From positions 151,347 through 215,346 of the forward strand of contig NZ_KE387005.1 of assembly GCF_000429965.1 (NCBI RefSeq): a stretch of 64,000 nucleotides of DNA, written 5' to 3'. Source of the stretch: Desulfogranum mediterraneum DSM 13871. Lineage in GTDB: Bacteria > Desulfobacterota > Desulfobulbia > Desulfobulbales > Desulfobulbaceae. Positions 44,370 to 54,292 of the stretch are shown here, in pieces (position 1 is the stretch's first letter; each line of letters begins with the position of its first letter). A program made the translations under genes and the position numbers. The notes under the pieces were generated by a model. It was not told the origin of the DNA, did not search any database, and was given only the letters and a program-made list of their open reading frames with translations.

Positions 44370-46543
44370 AAAATCCTGATTTCAGCAAGATGAACTTAAA
44401 TCCCGGCAAGGCGCCGATGGATTACCAGAGTTGGGCAGCGGCCGTTCAACAGGAAACCGGGATGAGCGCTGAAGAGCTGGCCTGGAAAACCGTGGAACAG
44501 ATCGACGTCAAGCCGCTCTACCGCCGCGACGACTACCAGGGGCTGGACCATCTCTCCTATATGGCCGGCATCGCGCCCTACCTGCGGGGCCCCTATGCCA
44601 CCATGTTTGTGATGCGGCCCTGGACCGTGCGCCAGTATGCCGGCTTTTCCACGGCCGAGGAGAGTAATGCCTTCTACCGCCGCAACCTGGCTGCCGGCCA
44701 GAAGGGTCTCTCCATTGCCTTTGACCTGGCCACCCACCGTGGTTATGACTCAGACCACCCCAGGGTGGTCGGCGATGTGGGCAAGGCCGGGGTGGCCGTG
44801 GACTCCATCCTGGACATGAACATCCTCTTTGACGGCATCCCCTTAGACGAGATGACGGTCTCCATGACCATGAACGGGGCGGTGCTGCCCATCATCTCCT
44901 TCTATATCGTGGCAGCCGAGGAGCAGGGGGTCAAGCAGAGCCAGCTCGGGGGGACGATCCAGAACGATATCCTCAAAGAGTATATGGTGCGTAACACCTA
45001 CATCTATCCCCCGGCCCAGTCGATGAAGATCATCTCCGACATCTTTGCCTATACCTCGGAGCACATGCCCAAGTACAACTCCATCAGTATCTCGGGCTAC
45101 CACATGGAAGAGGCCGGCGCCACCTCGGACATCGAGATGGCCTATACCCTGGCCGATGGCTGGGACTATGCCCGGGCCGGGGTCAATGCCGGCATGGACA
45201 TCGACACCTTTGCCCCCCGGCTCTCCTTCTTCTGGGCCCAGGGGATGAACTACTATATGGAGATCGCCAAGATGCGTGCCGCCCGGGTACTCTGGGCCCG
45301 GATCATCAAAACCTTCAACCCCAAGAACGTCAAATCCCTGGCCCTGCGGACCCACAGCCAGACCTCGGGCTGGAGCCTGACCGAGGGCGACCCCTTCAAC
45401 AACGTCTGCCGCACCGTGATCGAGGGCATGGCAGCAGCCCTGGGCCACACCCAGTCCATGCACACCAACTCCCTGGATGAGGCCATTGCCCTGCCCACCG
45501 AGTTCTCTGCCCGAATCGCCCGGAACACCCAGCTCTATCTCCAGGACGAGACCAACATCCTGCGCCCTGCCGATCCCTGGGCCGGTTCCTACTACCTGGA
45601 AGCACTCACCGGGGCCATCATGGAGCGGGGCTGGTCCCTGATCCAGGAGGTGGAACAGCTGGGCGGCATGGCCAAGGCCATCGAGACCGGTCTGCCCAAG
45701 ATGCGGATCGAAGAGGCCGCGGCCCGCAGACAGGCCGGGATCGATTCGGGCCGGGAGAAGATCATCGGGGTCAACTCCTACTGTCTGGAACAGGAGGATG
45801 CCCTGGATACCCTGGAGGTGGATAACACCGCGGTCCGCGAGGCCCAGCTGGAACGGCTGGCCAAGCTCAAGGCCATGCGTGACGAGACCAAGTGTCAGGA
45901 AACCCTCAACGCCCTGACCCGCTCTGCAGAATCAGGCGAGGGCAACCTGCTGGCGCTCTCCATCGAGGCGGCCAGGGCCAGGGCCTCTCTGGGAGAGATC
46001 TCCTTTGCCCTGGAAAAGAGCTGGGGTCGTCATACCGCAGTCATCCGCTCCATCGCCGGAGTCTACAAGGCCGAGTTCAGCGAAAAGGAAGAGGTGGAGA
46101 AGGTGGTCCGGCTGACCAAGGAATTTGAGGAGAAAGAGGGGCGCCGTCCCAGGATCATGGTGGCCAAGCTTGGCCAGGACGGTCATGACCGCGGCGCCAA
46201 GGTCATCTCCACCGCCTTTGCCGACCTGGGCTTTGACGTGGATATCGGTCCCCTGTTCCAGACACCGGAGGAGGCGGCCCGTCAGGCCGTGGAAAACGAT
46301 GCCCATATCATCGGCTTCAGCTCCCTGGCAGCAGGCCACAAGACCCTGCTGCCGGCCCTGGTGGAAGAGCTGGAAAAACTGGGTCGGCCCGACATCATGT
46401 GCGTCATCGGCGGGGTCATTCCGGCCCCGGATTATGATTACCTTCGCGAACGTGGTGCTGCAGCCATCTTTGGCCCGGGTACCGTTATCCCGGTAGCTGC
46501 ACAGAAGGTTCTTGAAGAACTCAACATCCGCCTGCACGGTTAA
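44366..46543 (+). CDS. mutB: Methylmalonyl-CoA mutase large catalytic subunit (MutB)
   Basis: 725 aa from the ATG at 44366. The substrate domain shows [25 protein letters not shown] and [19 protein letters not shown]; the B12 domain has the cobalt-ligand motif [14 protein letters not shown] (DGHDRG), then [10 protein letters not shown] and VIGGVIP. Catalyses interconversion of R-methylmalonyl-CoA and succinyl-CoA. Translationally coupled to mutA and followed by a strong hairpin and meaB. Confidence 0.97.
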   Translation: MKNPDFSKMNLNPGKAPMDYQSWAAAVQQETGMSAEELAWKTVEQIDVKPLYRRDDYQGLDHLSYMAGIAPYLRGPYATMFVMRPWTVRQYAGFSTAEESNAFYRRNLAAGQKGLSIAFDLATHRGYDSDHPRVVGDVGKAGVAVDSILDMNILFDGIPLDEMTVSMTMNGAVLPIISFYIVAAEEQGVKQSQLGGTIQNDILKEYMVRNTYIYPPAQSMKIISDIFAYTSEHMPKYNSISISGYHMEEAGATSDIEMAYTLADGWDYARAGVNAGMDIDTFAPRLSFFWAQGMNYYMEIAKMRAARVLWARIIKTFNPKNVKSLALRTHSQTSGWSLTEGDPFNNVCRTVIEGMAAALGHTQSMHTNSLDEAIALPTEFSARIARNTQLYLQDETNILRPADPWAGSYYLEALTGAIMERGWSLIQEVEQLGGMAKAIETGLPKMRIEEAAARRQAGIDSGREKIIGVNSYCLEQEDALDTLEVDNTAVREAQLERLAKLKAMRDETKCQETLNALTRSAESGEGNLLALSIEAARARASLGEISFALEKSWGRHTAVIRSIAGVYKAEFSEKEEVEKVVRLTKEFEEKEGRRPRIMVAKLGQDGHDRGAKVISTAFADLGFDVDIGPLFQTPEEAARQAVENDAHIIGFSSLAAGHKTLLPALVEELEKLGRPDIMCVIGGVIPAPDYDYLRERGAAAIFGPGTVIPVAAQKVLEELNIRLHG

Positions 46544-46556
46544 TCTCTAGCCCTCG

Positions 46557-46606
46557 ATCCGGACCCGGGGGTGACGCCCCCGAGGTCCGGACCGGAAATT
46601 TTTTGG
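46557..46606 (+). terminator. Strong hairpin with T-run between mutB and meaB
   Basis: TCCGGACC-CGGGGG, loop TGACG, CCCCCG-(A)-GGTCCGGA, then CCGGAAATTTTTT. It should cause partial termination or protect the mutAB mRNA, giving lower expression of the chaperone gene than of the mutase genes. Confidence 0.75.
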
Positions 46607-46620
46607 ATGAGGAGAGTGAG

Positions 46621-47784
46621 ATGGGAAAAACAGAGAAACGCCCGGAGTGGGCACCTGAGGAGGGCGGCAAGGGTTTTGCCTGCCGGGTCATGGACGGGGT
46701 TGCCGCCGGCCACGACGGTATCAGTTCCTATGCCGGCACCAGCAGCAACAAACCGGTCAGTCAGTACCGTCGGACCAAGCTGACGGCCCAGGGCTATGCC
46801 GAAGGGGTACTCAAGGGCGATCGGGGTATCCTCGGTCGCACCATTACCATGGTGGAGAGCAACCTGCCCGCCCATATGGACCAGGCCCAGGAGATCCTCA
46901 AGATCCTCCTGCCCCATACCGGCAACTCCCTGCGCTTGGGCATCACCGGAGTACCCGGAGTGGGCAAGTCGACCTTTATCGAGGCCCTGGGCTGTTACCT
47001 CCTGGAGCAGGGCCATAAGGTGGCGGTGCTGGCGGTGGATCCCAGCAGCTCCATCTCCGGGGGCAGTATTCTCGGCGACAAGACCAGAATGGAAAAACTG
47101 GGCAGGGATGCACGCTGTTTCATCCGACCCTCGCCCTCGGGAGGAACCCTGGGCGGCGTGGCCCGCAAGACCAGGGAGACCATCCTGGTCTGCGAGGCAG
47201 CCGGCTTTGATGTCCTCCTGATCGAGACCGTGGGCGTGGGCCAGAGCGAGATCACGGTCCGCTCCATGGTGGATTTCTTTCTCCTCCTGATGCTGGCCGG
47301 GGCAGGAGACGAACTCCAGGGTATCAAGAAGGGGATCATGGAACTGGCCGATGCCCTCCTGATCAACAAGGCCGACGGCGACAACAAACTCTACGCAGAG
47401 ACCGCAAGAAACGAGTATGAACGGGCCATGCACTATCTCCAACCCTCCACCGAGGGTTGGGTCTCCCATGCCTTTACCTGTTCCGCGGTCACCAACGACG
47501 GCATCGATAACATCTGGAAGGTGATCTCCAGGTTCAAGGAAATCACCTCCAAATCCGGGATCTTTGAGCAACATCGCAAGGAACAGAACATCAGATGGGT
47601 GCATGAGATGGTGGATGAACACCTCCGCTCCCTCTTTGCCCAGCACCCCGAGGTGACCAAGATCCTGGGCACCATTGAAGAGCAGGTAGCAGAGGGTACC
47701 TTGCCTGCGGTGGCAGCGGTGCAACTGCTGCTCGCTGTATTTGGAGGGAAGCAGGCCTCCGAAATGGAGCCGCTGCGGACCTGA
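46621..47784 (+). CDS. meaB: MeaB/ArgK-type G-protein chaperone of methylmalonyl-CoA mutase
   Basis: 387 aa from the ATG at 46621 (GAGGAG at 46609). G3E GTPase: P-loop GITGVPGVGKSTFIEALG, DPSSSISGGSILGDKTRM, IETVGVGQSE, and NKADGDN. MeaB guards loading and reactivation of the mutase's B12 cofactor. The first ~55 residues, before LTAQGYAEGVLKGDR, are an N-terminal extension relative to typical MeaB proteins and include a Gly/Ser/Thr-rich stretch. The gene follows mutB. Confidence 0.93.
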   Translation: MGKTEKRPEWAPEEGGKGFACRVMDGVAAGHDGISSYAGTSSNKPVSQYRRTKLTAQGYAEGVLKGDRGILGRTITMVESNLPAHMDQAQEILKILLPHTGNSLRLGITGVPGVGKSTFIEALGCYLLEQGHKVAVLAVDPSSSISGGSILGDKTRMEKLGRDARCFIRPSPSGGTLGGVARKTRETILVCEAAGFDVLLIETVGVGQSEITVRSMVDFFLLLMLAGAGDELQGIKKGIMELADALLINKADGDNKLYAETARNEYERAMHYLQPSTEGWVSHAFTCSAVTNDGIDNIWKVISRFKEITSKSGIFEQHRKEQNIRWVHEMVDEHLRSLFAQHPEVTKILGTIEEQVAEGTLPAVAAVQLLLAVFGGKQASEMEPLRT

Positions 47785-47858
47785 ACCAGGCTGTGGTGGC
47801 TTGCTGAACGGCAGCACGCCTGTATTCCCTATTCATAGACCAGAAAACGGAGGACAGT

Positions 47859-48050
47859 ATGCACAAACGATTCTACGTCTCAAGCGTTGGTAATCTCTAC
47901 CAAATATCCCTGGAGATGTTTGCCGACCGGCTGGTTGATCAGGACGGCAGGGAGATCTCCGCCGATGCGATGGCCATAGACCAGACCGTCTTTGCCGAAT
48001 TTCAAGGACCCACCACCACCACCAGAACCTCGGTCACCCGCATAGAGTAG
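47859..48050 (+). CDS. Small hypothetical protein at end of mut operon, 63 aa
   Basis: The ATG at 47859 has GGAGGA 6 nt upstream. Not recognised. Sequence elements: HKRFYVSSVGNLYQISLEMFADRL and a Thr-rich C-terminus (GPTTTTRTSVTRIE). It is 74 nt after meaB on the same strand and followed by a hairpin, so it may be the last gene of the mut operon. Confidence 0.6.
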   Translation: MHKRFYVSSVGNLYQISLEMFADRLVDQDGREISADAMAIDQTVFAEFQGPTTTTRTSVTRIE

Positions 48051-48385
48051 CCTGTTCCAGGTTGGGCAGAGCACTTCCTGATAGGCCCTGCTTTGCCCAA
48101 CTCAACCGTGGTCTTCTCCCCGCCCTCATAAAGAGCCGTAACCCTGCCGCAAGAGCTGCGGCACCCCGCCATCCATGACTCTAAAAAAAGTACGCCCCCC
48201 TGACCAGGAAAACCACCCCTCTGAAAGCACTGCAAACAAAGGCTTTTTCCAGACCTCACCCCGCAAGCCCTTCTCTTTGATTTTACATCAAAAAATTACT
48301 CACCATTTATCATCATCCGTGCTAGGATGAGAGGATATGAGACCCGAGCGTAGACCATCTCTTTTCCACAATCAGGTAGCCGGAT
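48051..48385. other. Intergenic region, mut operon end to diguanylate cyclase
   Basis: 335 bp. The first 50 bp contain the hairpin at 48061-48101. The rest has no gene; an AT-rich stretch at 48275-48310 probably carries the promoter of the diguanylate cyclase gene. Confidence 0.55.
48061..48101 (+). terminator. Hairpin after the mut operon
   Basis: 12-bp stem GTTGGGCAGAGC / GCTTTGCCCAAC (one G-U pair), separated by 17 nt, 10 nt after the stop of the 63-aa gene. There is no T-run, so it is a weak or factor-dependent terminator. Confidence 0.6.
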
Positions 48386-50086
48386 ATGCCCGTACTCGAA
48401 ACCACCAGCAACAGCAGCTGCCGAGACGCAGCACACCACCAGGGGCTGACCCTGATCCCCCTGTTTGAGCACCTCCCCTGTCCGGCGCTGATCCTCGACC
48501 CTCAACTCCTTATCAGAAACAGTAACGCCCAGGCCGACGAGCTGATGGCCGCTGCCCCCTCGGACCTCAAGGACACCTCCTTCCTGAAGACCATCACCCG
48601 CTGGCAGCGGCAGGCCGTCACCACCGCCCTCAGCGAAGTCAATGGCCGCCCCCTCCGGCTCCTGGTGCGCCTGAGCAGAGCCTACACTGCCAGGCGCCAG
48701 GAAATCGACCTTACCATCAAGGCCTCACGCCTTCCGGACAACGCCCTGCTCCTGCTGCTGGAACGCCAGGATGCGACCACCAAGGCCTGTACCGTCCCCT
48801 GTAGCAAGCGTCTCATCCTGGAAGCCCAGTACGCCCATAACCCTGCCGGAATCTTACTGGTCAGTGAGGAGATGGAGATGCTCTCCTTTAACGACGAGTT
48901 CCTCCAGATGTGGTCCATACCCGAGCAGGTCTCTGCGAGTCGGGATGATGGGGAGTGCCTGCAGACGATCCTGGAACAGGTCAGGAAGCCGGAACAGTTT
49001 CTGGAAAAGGTCCATGCCCTCTACAAGGCCCCCCACGAGAGCTCCACCGACGAGATTGAGCTTGTGGATGGCCGCACCTTTTTCCGCCACTCCTACCCCC
49101 TCTACAACGGCAACAACTACCTGGCCAGGGTCTGGTACTTCTTTGATATCACCTCGCTGCGGCAGGCCGAACGGGCGGTCCAGGTCCAGCAGAAATTTCA
49201 GGAGGCGGTACTGGAACACATCCAGGACGGCATTGTCGCCTGTGACGCCCAGGGACAACTGACCCTGTTCAACCGCACCAGCAAAGAGATCCATGGCCAG
49301 GATATCAGCCAGGTCCCCATGGCAGAGTGGGCAACCCACTATAAACTCTACCAGTCCGATGGGGCGACCCTGCTTGCCACCGGGGAGATCCCCCTGGTCA
49401 AGGCCTTCCATGAAGAGCAGGTCAAAAACCAGGAGATTATCATCAAGAGCGCGAAACACGGTACCCCGCGCACCCTGCGCGTCAGTGGCCAGGCCATGTT
49501 TGACCGTAAGGGTGAAAAATTCGGGGCCGTGATCTCGCTCCATGACATCACCGACCTCAACCGGGTCAAGGAGCAGCTCCAGCACCTGGCCTACCACGAC
49601 CAGCTGACCAGCCTGCCCAACCGACGCCTCTTCCATGACCTGATCGACCAGTGCCTGCGTCAGGCCCTGCGCGAGGGCAAGATGGTGGGTTTTCTCTTCC
49701 TTGATCTGGACAACTTCAAAAAAATCAATGATCGTCACGGCCATGAACAGGGCGACCTCCTGCTCCAGAAACTGGCCAACCTGCTCCGCCGTTGCCTGCG
49801 CGACTCGGACCTGCTCTGCCGCTGGGGAGGCGATGAGTTCGTGATCGCCCTGCATAACCTGAGCTCTGAAGAGGATGCCATGCTGGTAGCTCGGAAGATC
49901 TGCGGCCTGATCGATGACGCCTTCGGCCAAAAACAGGACTATCAGGGCATCAGCGTCAGCATCGGGGTCAGCCTCTACCCCAGAGACGGCCTGGTGGCCG
50001 ACAACCTCATCCGTCAGGCCGACATGGCCATGTATGGGGTAAAAAGAGACGGCAAGAACGGCTTTGCCTGCGTGGCCTGCCCCTGA
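48386..50086 (+). CDS. PAS-domain diguanylate cyclase
   Basis: 566 aa, cytoplasmic, no membrane segment. Two to three PAS-like regions (about 25-130, 150-265, 275-400; for example DGIVACDAQGQLTLFNRTSKEIHG) precede a GGDEF domain (about 405-566). The active site GGDEF is intact at about 481-485 (CRWGGDEFVIAL), and the inhibitory I-site RDSD (RxxD) lies five residues before it. It makes c-di-GMP with product inhibition. The signal sensed by the PAS domains is unknown. Start chosen at ATG 48386. Confidence 0.92.
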   Translation: MPVLETTSNSSCRDAAHHQGLTLIPLFEHLPCPALILDPQLLIRNSNAQADELMAAAPSDLKDTSFLKTITRWQRQAVTTALSEVNGRPLRLLVRLSRAYTARRQEIDLTIKASRLPDNALLLLLERQDATTKACTVPCSKRLILEAQYAHNPAGILLVSEEMEMLSFNDEFLQMWSIPEQVSASRDDGECLQTILEQVRKPEQFLEKVHALYKAPHESSTDEIELVDGRTFFRHSYPLYNGNNYLARVWYFFDITSLRQAERAVQVQQKFQEAVLEHIQDGIVACDAQGQLTLFNRTSKEIHGQDISQVPMAEWATHYKLYQSDGATLLATGEIPLVKAFHEEQVKNQEIIIKSAKHGTPRTLRVSGQAMFDRKGEKFGAVISLHDITDLNRVKEQLQHLAYHDQLTSLPNRRLFHDLIDQCLRQALREGKMVGFLFLDLDNFKKINDRHGHEQGDLLLQKLANLLRRCLRDSDLLCRWGGDEFVIALHNLSSEEDAMLVARKICGLIDDAFGQKQDYQGISVSIGVSLYPRDGLVADNLIRQADMAMYGVKRDGKNGFACVACP

Positions 50087-50238
50087 GGCCTCCTGCCCCC
50101 TATTCCTGATCAACACGCCCCTTCCCCATCCTTCGGCTCCAGACCTCCAGCCGAGCAGAACCAGCACTCAAGGGGCAGGTTCTGCCTTATCTTCAGCAAC
50201 CTCTTTTCAAAACCGAGCTGCAATAGCGGCAGCTCGCA

Positions 50239-51504
50239 TCAGCCGAAAAGGCGTACTAAAAACAGGCTCAGCAGGGGCAGGTAGGTGATGATGACCAGGG
50301 TACACATCAACAGGGCAAGGAAGGGCAGGCTGGCACCATAGAGCTGGATCACCGGTCGTTCAAAGCGGTAGCTGGCCAGAAAGAGGTTAAGGCCCACCGG
50401 CGGTGTGCAGTAGCCGATCTGCAGGTTGGTCAGAAAGATGATTCCAAGGTGGATCAGGTCAACCTCGTAGCCCCTGGCAATGGGAACGATCAGCGGCACC
50501 ACCAGGATCAGGGCGGAAAAGATATCCAGCATGGAGCCGACAATCAGCAGGAAGATATTCAGCAGGAGGAGAAAGGTGTACTTGCTGGAGATATAGTGGC
50601 GGATGAACTCAAACAGGCGCATGGGCACCTCCTGATCCACCAGGAAGTTGGTTGCCGCCATGGATGCGGCCAGGATCACCAGGATCCCGCCAAAGAGCAT
50701 CATCGACTTGACCATCAGCCGGGGCAGCTGCCCCAGGCTGATGTCCCGATAGAGAAAGACCTCGACCACCAGGACATAGAGGGCGGTAACGGCAGCCGCC
50801 TCCGAGGCCACCAGGAAACCGCCGTAAATGCCGCCAAGGACAATAAAGGGCAGGGGCAGTTCCCAGCCAGCCTCTTTCAGACCGGCAAAGATGGTCCGGC
50901 TGCTGACCCGTTCGCCTGGATCCCTTTTGGGAGGGCTCCTGTACATGGAGTAGGCCACCAGCAGGCTGAGCATCAAGGCCCCGGGAAGGATACCGGCCAG
51001 AAAGAGCTGATCGATTCGGACCTCGGCAATGACGCCGTAGAGGATCAGCGGCAGGCTGGGTGGAAAGAGGAGGCCGAGGCTGCCGGAGGAGGTAATCAGG
51101 CCAAGGGCAAAGTTCTCCGGGTAACGGTCCTTGATCAGCGCAGGGAAGAGCAGGCCGCCCAGGGCAAAGATGGTCACCCCGGAGGCACCGGTAAAGGCGG
51201 TGAACACCGCACAGACCAGCAGAGAGACAACGGCCAGACCGCCGGGGAGCCACCCCAAAAGAAGCCGGGAGAGGTGAAGGAGCCGTTTGGGCGTGCCGCT
51301 CTCCGAGAGCACGGTTCCGGCAAAGATGAACAGGGGCAGGGCCAGCAGCAGCGGGGTATCAGCCAGGCGGGACATCTCAATGATCACCACCGAGAGATCG
51401 ATCCCCACACCTGCAAAGGAGAGCAGGGCCACGGCTGCGATGACGATGAATAAGGGAGAACCCAGCAGGGCCAGGAGAAGGGTGAGCAGCTTGAGACTGT
51501 TCAT
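50239..51504 (-). CDS. dctM: TRAP transporter large permease (DctM), system 2
   Basis: 421 aa, about 12 membrane segments. DctM signatures: TPLLLALPLFIFAGTVLSESG, FTAFTGASGVTIFALGGLLFPAL, GSLGLLFPPSLPLILYG, and GYCTPPVGLNLFLAS. Last gene of tatT-dctP-dctQ-dctM, overlapping dctQ by 4 nt. It belongs to a different branch from system 1: the GISGSAAAD of system 1 is here GASGVTIFA. Confidence 0.92.
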   Translation of the reverse strand: MNSLKLLTLLLALLGSPLFIVIAAVALLSFAGVGIDLSVVIIEMSRLADTPLLLALPLFIFAGTVLSESGTPKRLLHLSRLLLGWLPGGLAVVSLLVCAVFTAFTGASGVTIFALGGLLFPALIKDRYPENFALGLITSSGSLGLLFPPSLPLILYGVIAEVRIDQLFLAGILPGALMLSLLVAYSMYRSPPKRDPGERVSSRTIFAGLKEAGWELPLPFIVLGGIYGGFLVASEAAAVTALYVLVVEVFLYRDISLGQLPRLMVKSMMLFGGILVILAASMAATNFLVDQEVPMRLFEFIRHYISSKYTFLLLLNIFLLIVGSMLDIFSALILVVPLIVPIARGYEVDLIHLGIIFLTNLQIGYCTPPVGLNLFLASYRFERPVIQLYGASLPFLALLMCTLVIITYLPLLSLFLVRLFG

Positions 51505-52040
51505 CCACCCGTTCCTGTTGCACTATCCCGGACCAGGGAGGAGGCTATGGTCTTGATCCCGGCCATGGCGGCCTGGAAAAAGTAGAGGGTGATCAGGCCA
51601 AAGGCCAGGGGGAAGACAAGGTTCCAGCACCAGGAGGGGATTCCCAGCAGGGCGGGGCCGGCAAAGAGGCGTTCGTTGCCGACGAAGTGGAGCGCCGCCC
51701 AGGCAAGGACGGCGGCAACAAGGGTGGAGAAGAGATCGATAACCACCCCTATCCAGGGCTTAAGCGGTTCCGGCGCCAGGTAGCCGACCACGTCGATACA
51801 GATGTGTTTTCCCTCCCTGGTTGCCACCACGGCACCCAGCATACCGGACCAGAGGACCAGGTAGCGCAGCAACGGGTCGACCCAGAGCAGACCGCCGGAA
51901 AAGAAGGTGCGCAGGCCGATCTGCAGGCAGGCAAGGATGATCATCGCCAGCAGCAGCAGGCAGAGCAGGCCGTCTATCAGCCGCCCTGCAAAGACTGCAA
52001 GCTGCGTGATAATCTGTCTGCGGTCCGCGGGCTGGCTCAT
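51501..52040 (-). CDS. dctQ: TRAP transporter small permease (DctQ), system 2
   Basis: 179 aa with four membrane segments; the DctQ core region is FSGGLLWVDPLLRYLVLWSGMLGAVVATREGKHICIDVV. It starts 8 nt after the dctP stop and overlaps dctM (ATGA). Confidence 0.9.
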   Translation of the reverse strand: MSQPADRRQIITQLAVFAGRLIDGLLCLLLLAMIILACLQIGLRTFFSGGLLWVDPLLRYLVLWSGMLGAVVATREGKHICIDVVGYLAPEPLKPWIGVVIDLFSTLVAAVLAWAALHFVGNERLFAGPALLGIPSWCWNLVFPLAFGLITLYFFQAAMAGIKTIASSLVRDSATGTGG

Positions 52041-52048
52041 CTGGTGGA

Positions 52049-53095
52049 TTACTCCTTACCCGGTTCGGCTTGTTCGGTCCGGGCCTGTTGCCGATACTCA
52101 CGGAGCAGCTGCATGGTGGTCTGGTAGACCTGCAGGCTAAAGGCGGTGTCCTGCAGCCGCTCCACCGTTCTATCGCGCATCCTGGTCAGTTCTTCCACCT
52201 CTCCCGCTTCAGGGGCGACCATGGAGACCCCGTTATCCCTGAGTACCTGCCTGGAGTCGCGGTTACTCTCTCTGGTATCACTGACCAGCAGACTGAAATG
52301 TTTGTTGGCCGTCTCCTTGATCATCGCCTGGTCGGCCTGGGGCAGGCTGGCGAATCTTTTCCGATCCAGGAGCAGGGCGCCATAGGCGTAACCAAAGGGA
52401 ATGTCGGAGATATAGTTCGTCTTGGTGAACCATTGCATCACAATGGCACCATAGAGGGAGTTGAAGACCGTTTCCAGCATACCGGTCTGGAGCGAGGTCA
52501 GCACATCGGGGATGGCCAGGGGCAGCGGCGTTATGCCCAGGGTTTCAAGGTAGGCGATGCTGACGGGATCATTCTCCGGAGCCCAGATTTTGCTCTTTCG
52601 TAACTGCTTGAGCGTGGAGAGCGGCGAGGTGGACATGGAGTAGACAAATCCCACCTCGGTCATGGCAATGAGCTCCAGCCCCTGGGCAGCGAAGGCGCTG
52701 CTGAAGAAGGGCCACAACCCCTTTCTCACGTGATCGACCTCTTGATAGGAGTGAAAGAGAAAGGGGATCCCCATGACCCGGAAATCGGGTACCACACTGC
52801 CGATGCCTGTCATGGTAAAGCCGCCGCCCTGGAGCTGGCCTATCCGCATCTTACGGTACACCGCGCGATCATCTCCCATGATACCGCCGGGATACACCTT
52901 GAAGCCTATCGCATTATCACTCCTCCGGCCGACCTCTGCGGCGAAATCGTGAAAGCGCTTGATCCAGATGCTGCCCTCAGGGGCGATGGAGGCAACCTTG
53001 AACAGGTACCTGGGTTTGGCCTGAACCTGGTTGCAGCTGAGCAGCAAGGCGAAGAAGAGGGTCAGCAGGAGTGGGTTGCGCCTGTAAAGATCCAT
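52049..53095 (-). CDS. dctP: TRAP transporter periplasmic binding protein (DctP family), system 2
   Basis: 348 aa with a Sec signal (PLLLTLFFALLLSCNQVQA), then the DctP fold: FKVASIAPEGSIWIKRFHDFAAEV, MGIPFLFHSYQEVD, RKSKIWAPENDPVSIAYLETLG. The usual KIRxxxxP ligand-binding segment is replaced by KSKIWAPENDP, the W/A type seen in TatT-associated binding proteins. Its partner TatT is encoded directly upstream. Confidence 0.88.
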   Translation of the reverse strand: MDLYRRNPLLLTLFFALLLSCNQVQAKPRYLFKVASIAPEGSIWIKRFHDFAAEVGRRSDNAIGFKVYPGGIMGDDRAVYRKMRIGQLQGGGFTMTGIGSVVPDFRVMGIPFLFHSYQEVDHVRKGLWPFFSSAFAAQGLELIAMTEVGFVYSMSTSPLSTLKQLRKSKIWAPENDPVSIAYLETLGITPLPLAIPDVLTSLQTGMLETVFNSLYGAIVMQWFTKTNYISDIPFGYAYGALLLDRKRFASLPQADQAMIKETANKHFSLLVSDTRESNRDSRQVLRDNGVSMVAPEAGEVEELTRMRDRTVERLQDTAFSLQVYQTTMQLLREYRQQARTEQAEPGKE

Positions 53096-53103
53096 GGGGC
53101 CTC

Positions 53104-53961
53104 TTAGAAAAATTGATCGGTCTGTTCCAGCAGCCTGGCTGCCTGCCGCCTGGCCAGCTGATTGGCAAGGCCGAGGTCTGGCCGGCTCTCCAGAGGAAAG
53201 TCAAGCACCTCCTCCAGCAGCTTGACAAAGAGCTCACGGTCAAAGGCCATTCGGGCATAGCTCCGGGCATAGAGGACAAGGGCCGGCAGAAACTGCCTCT
53301 TGCCCAGGGCAAGGGCCCGTTCAAAATGAGCGCGGCTGGTCATCGGTTTTCCGCCAAGAAGTTTCGGTTTGGAACCATAGTAGCTGCCGAGAAAGAGGTG
53401 TGCGCCTCCGTGGTAGTAGGACTCGTCCAGCTCAAGCACCCGCAACATGATCTGTTCCACCCGTACCAGCTGGGCCAGGGATGCCGGTGATCCCTGCTGG
53501 TGGCGAATCCATGTCGACCAACCGTTGCCGGCCCAAAAGAGGTGGTCGACCCTACTCCTGTCCAACTCGGCCAGGGTCTGCTCCAGATCGGCCAGGGGCA
53601 GGGTCGACACCTCCTGGGGATCAGCACCGTTCCAGAGCAGGGACATGCCGTAGAGCCTGGCCTTGTTGCTTACCGTGACGGCACGCTCCGGCCGGTTGCA
53701 TTCATCCAGGGCGGCGGCATAGCCGCTGAAGGCCTGGGTGGCGGTGAGCAGCAGTTGTTTATCCCTGGGGGACGAGGCAAGCATACTGTCCATCATCAGC
53801 AGGAAGGAGGGGGTTCCTTCGCAGACCAGCTCGATGTCGGTCTGGCGCTGCAGGTTGGCCAGGGTCGGTCGGATGAAGCTGCCCGCGACCATCCTGGCAC
53901 AGCCGCTGAGGACGGTCAAAAGAGTAAGCAGCAGGGTTATTGCTCCATATTTCATGGTCAT
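53104..53961 (-). CDS. tatT: TRAP-associated TPR lipoprotein TatT
   Basis: 285 aa. Lipoprotein signal (GAITLLLTLLTVLSGC, lipid at Cys21) and an all-helical TPR-like body. The TatT family, known from Treponema pallidum Tp0956, forms a trimer that binds DctP-type proteins (TatP) and is thought to channel ligand from the outer membrane side. It is the first gene of tatT-dctP-dctQ-dctM, with dctP 8 nt away. The promoter predicted upstream would place the mRNA 5' end at or next to the ATG at 53961. Confidence 0.9.
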   Translation of the reverse strand: MTMKYGAITLLLTLLTVLSGCARMVAGSFIRPTLANLQRQTDIELVCEGTPSFLLMMDSMLASSPRDKQLLLTATQAFSGYAAALDECNRPERAVTVSNKARLYGMSLLWNGADPQEVSTLPLADLEQTLAELDRSRVDHLFWAGNGWSTWIRHQQGSPASLAQLVRVEQIMLRVLELDESYYHGGAHLFLGSYYGSKPKLLGGKPMTSRAHFERALALGKRQFLPALVLYARSYARMAFDRELFVKLLEEVLDFPLESRPDLGLANQLARRQAARLLEQTDQFF

Positions 53962-54292
53962 GCTAAACTTTAGCAGTCACAGAGAGTGACTGTCAAGCTA
54001 AGCCTCAGGGGACGCCCGACCAATAGATCGGCTCCACCTTTGACTCTTGATCTATGGCCCGAGCGTATGCTACGATACAGTATCCGTGGAATATTGGACA
54101 GATGCCCCCCACCCCTCTTGCAGCTTCACCTTGAGCAGCTTCAGTTTGAGCACCTTGGTCCAAGCGGCTCGTTATTCAAGATGGCTGCTACTCCAATATG
54201 GAGGGGCCCAAATCTCTTCCCCCGGAGCACAGGCCGTTCAGGCAAGGCAAAATGATCCTTTCATATCCAACAGAGGAAAAGGAGAGACTGCC
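53962..54292. other. Divergent intergenic region tatT / DUF1566 lipoprotein
   Basis: 331 bp without a gene. It contains the tatT promoter/operator at 53967-53996; the remaining part is expected to hold the lipoprotein promoter, which I could not define. Confidence 0.55.
53967..53996 (-). promoter_or_regulatory. Promoter and overlapping operator of the tatT-dctPQM operon
   Basis: On the minus strand: -35 TTGACA, 18-bp spacer, -10 TAAAGT. The spacer contains the perfect inverted repeat CAGTCAC-TCTCT-GTGACTG (53974-53992), positioned to block RNA polymerase if a repressor binds. The predicted start falls within a few bases of the tatT ATG, implying a leaderless or nearly leaderless mRNA. Confidence 0.55.
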
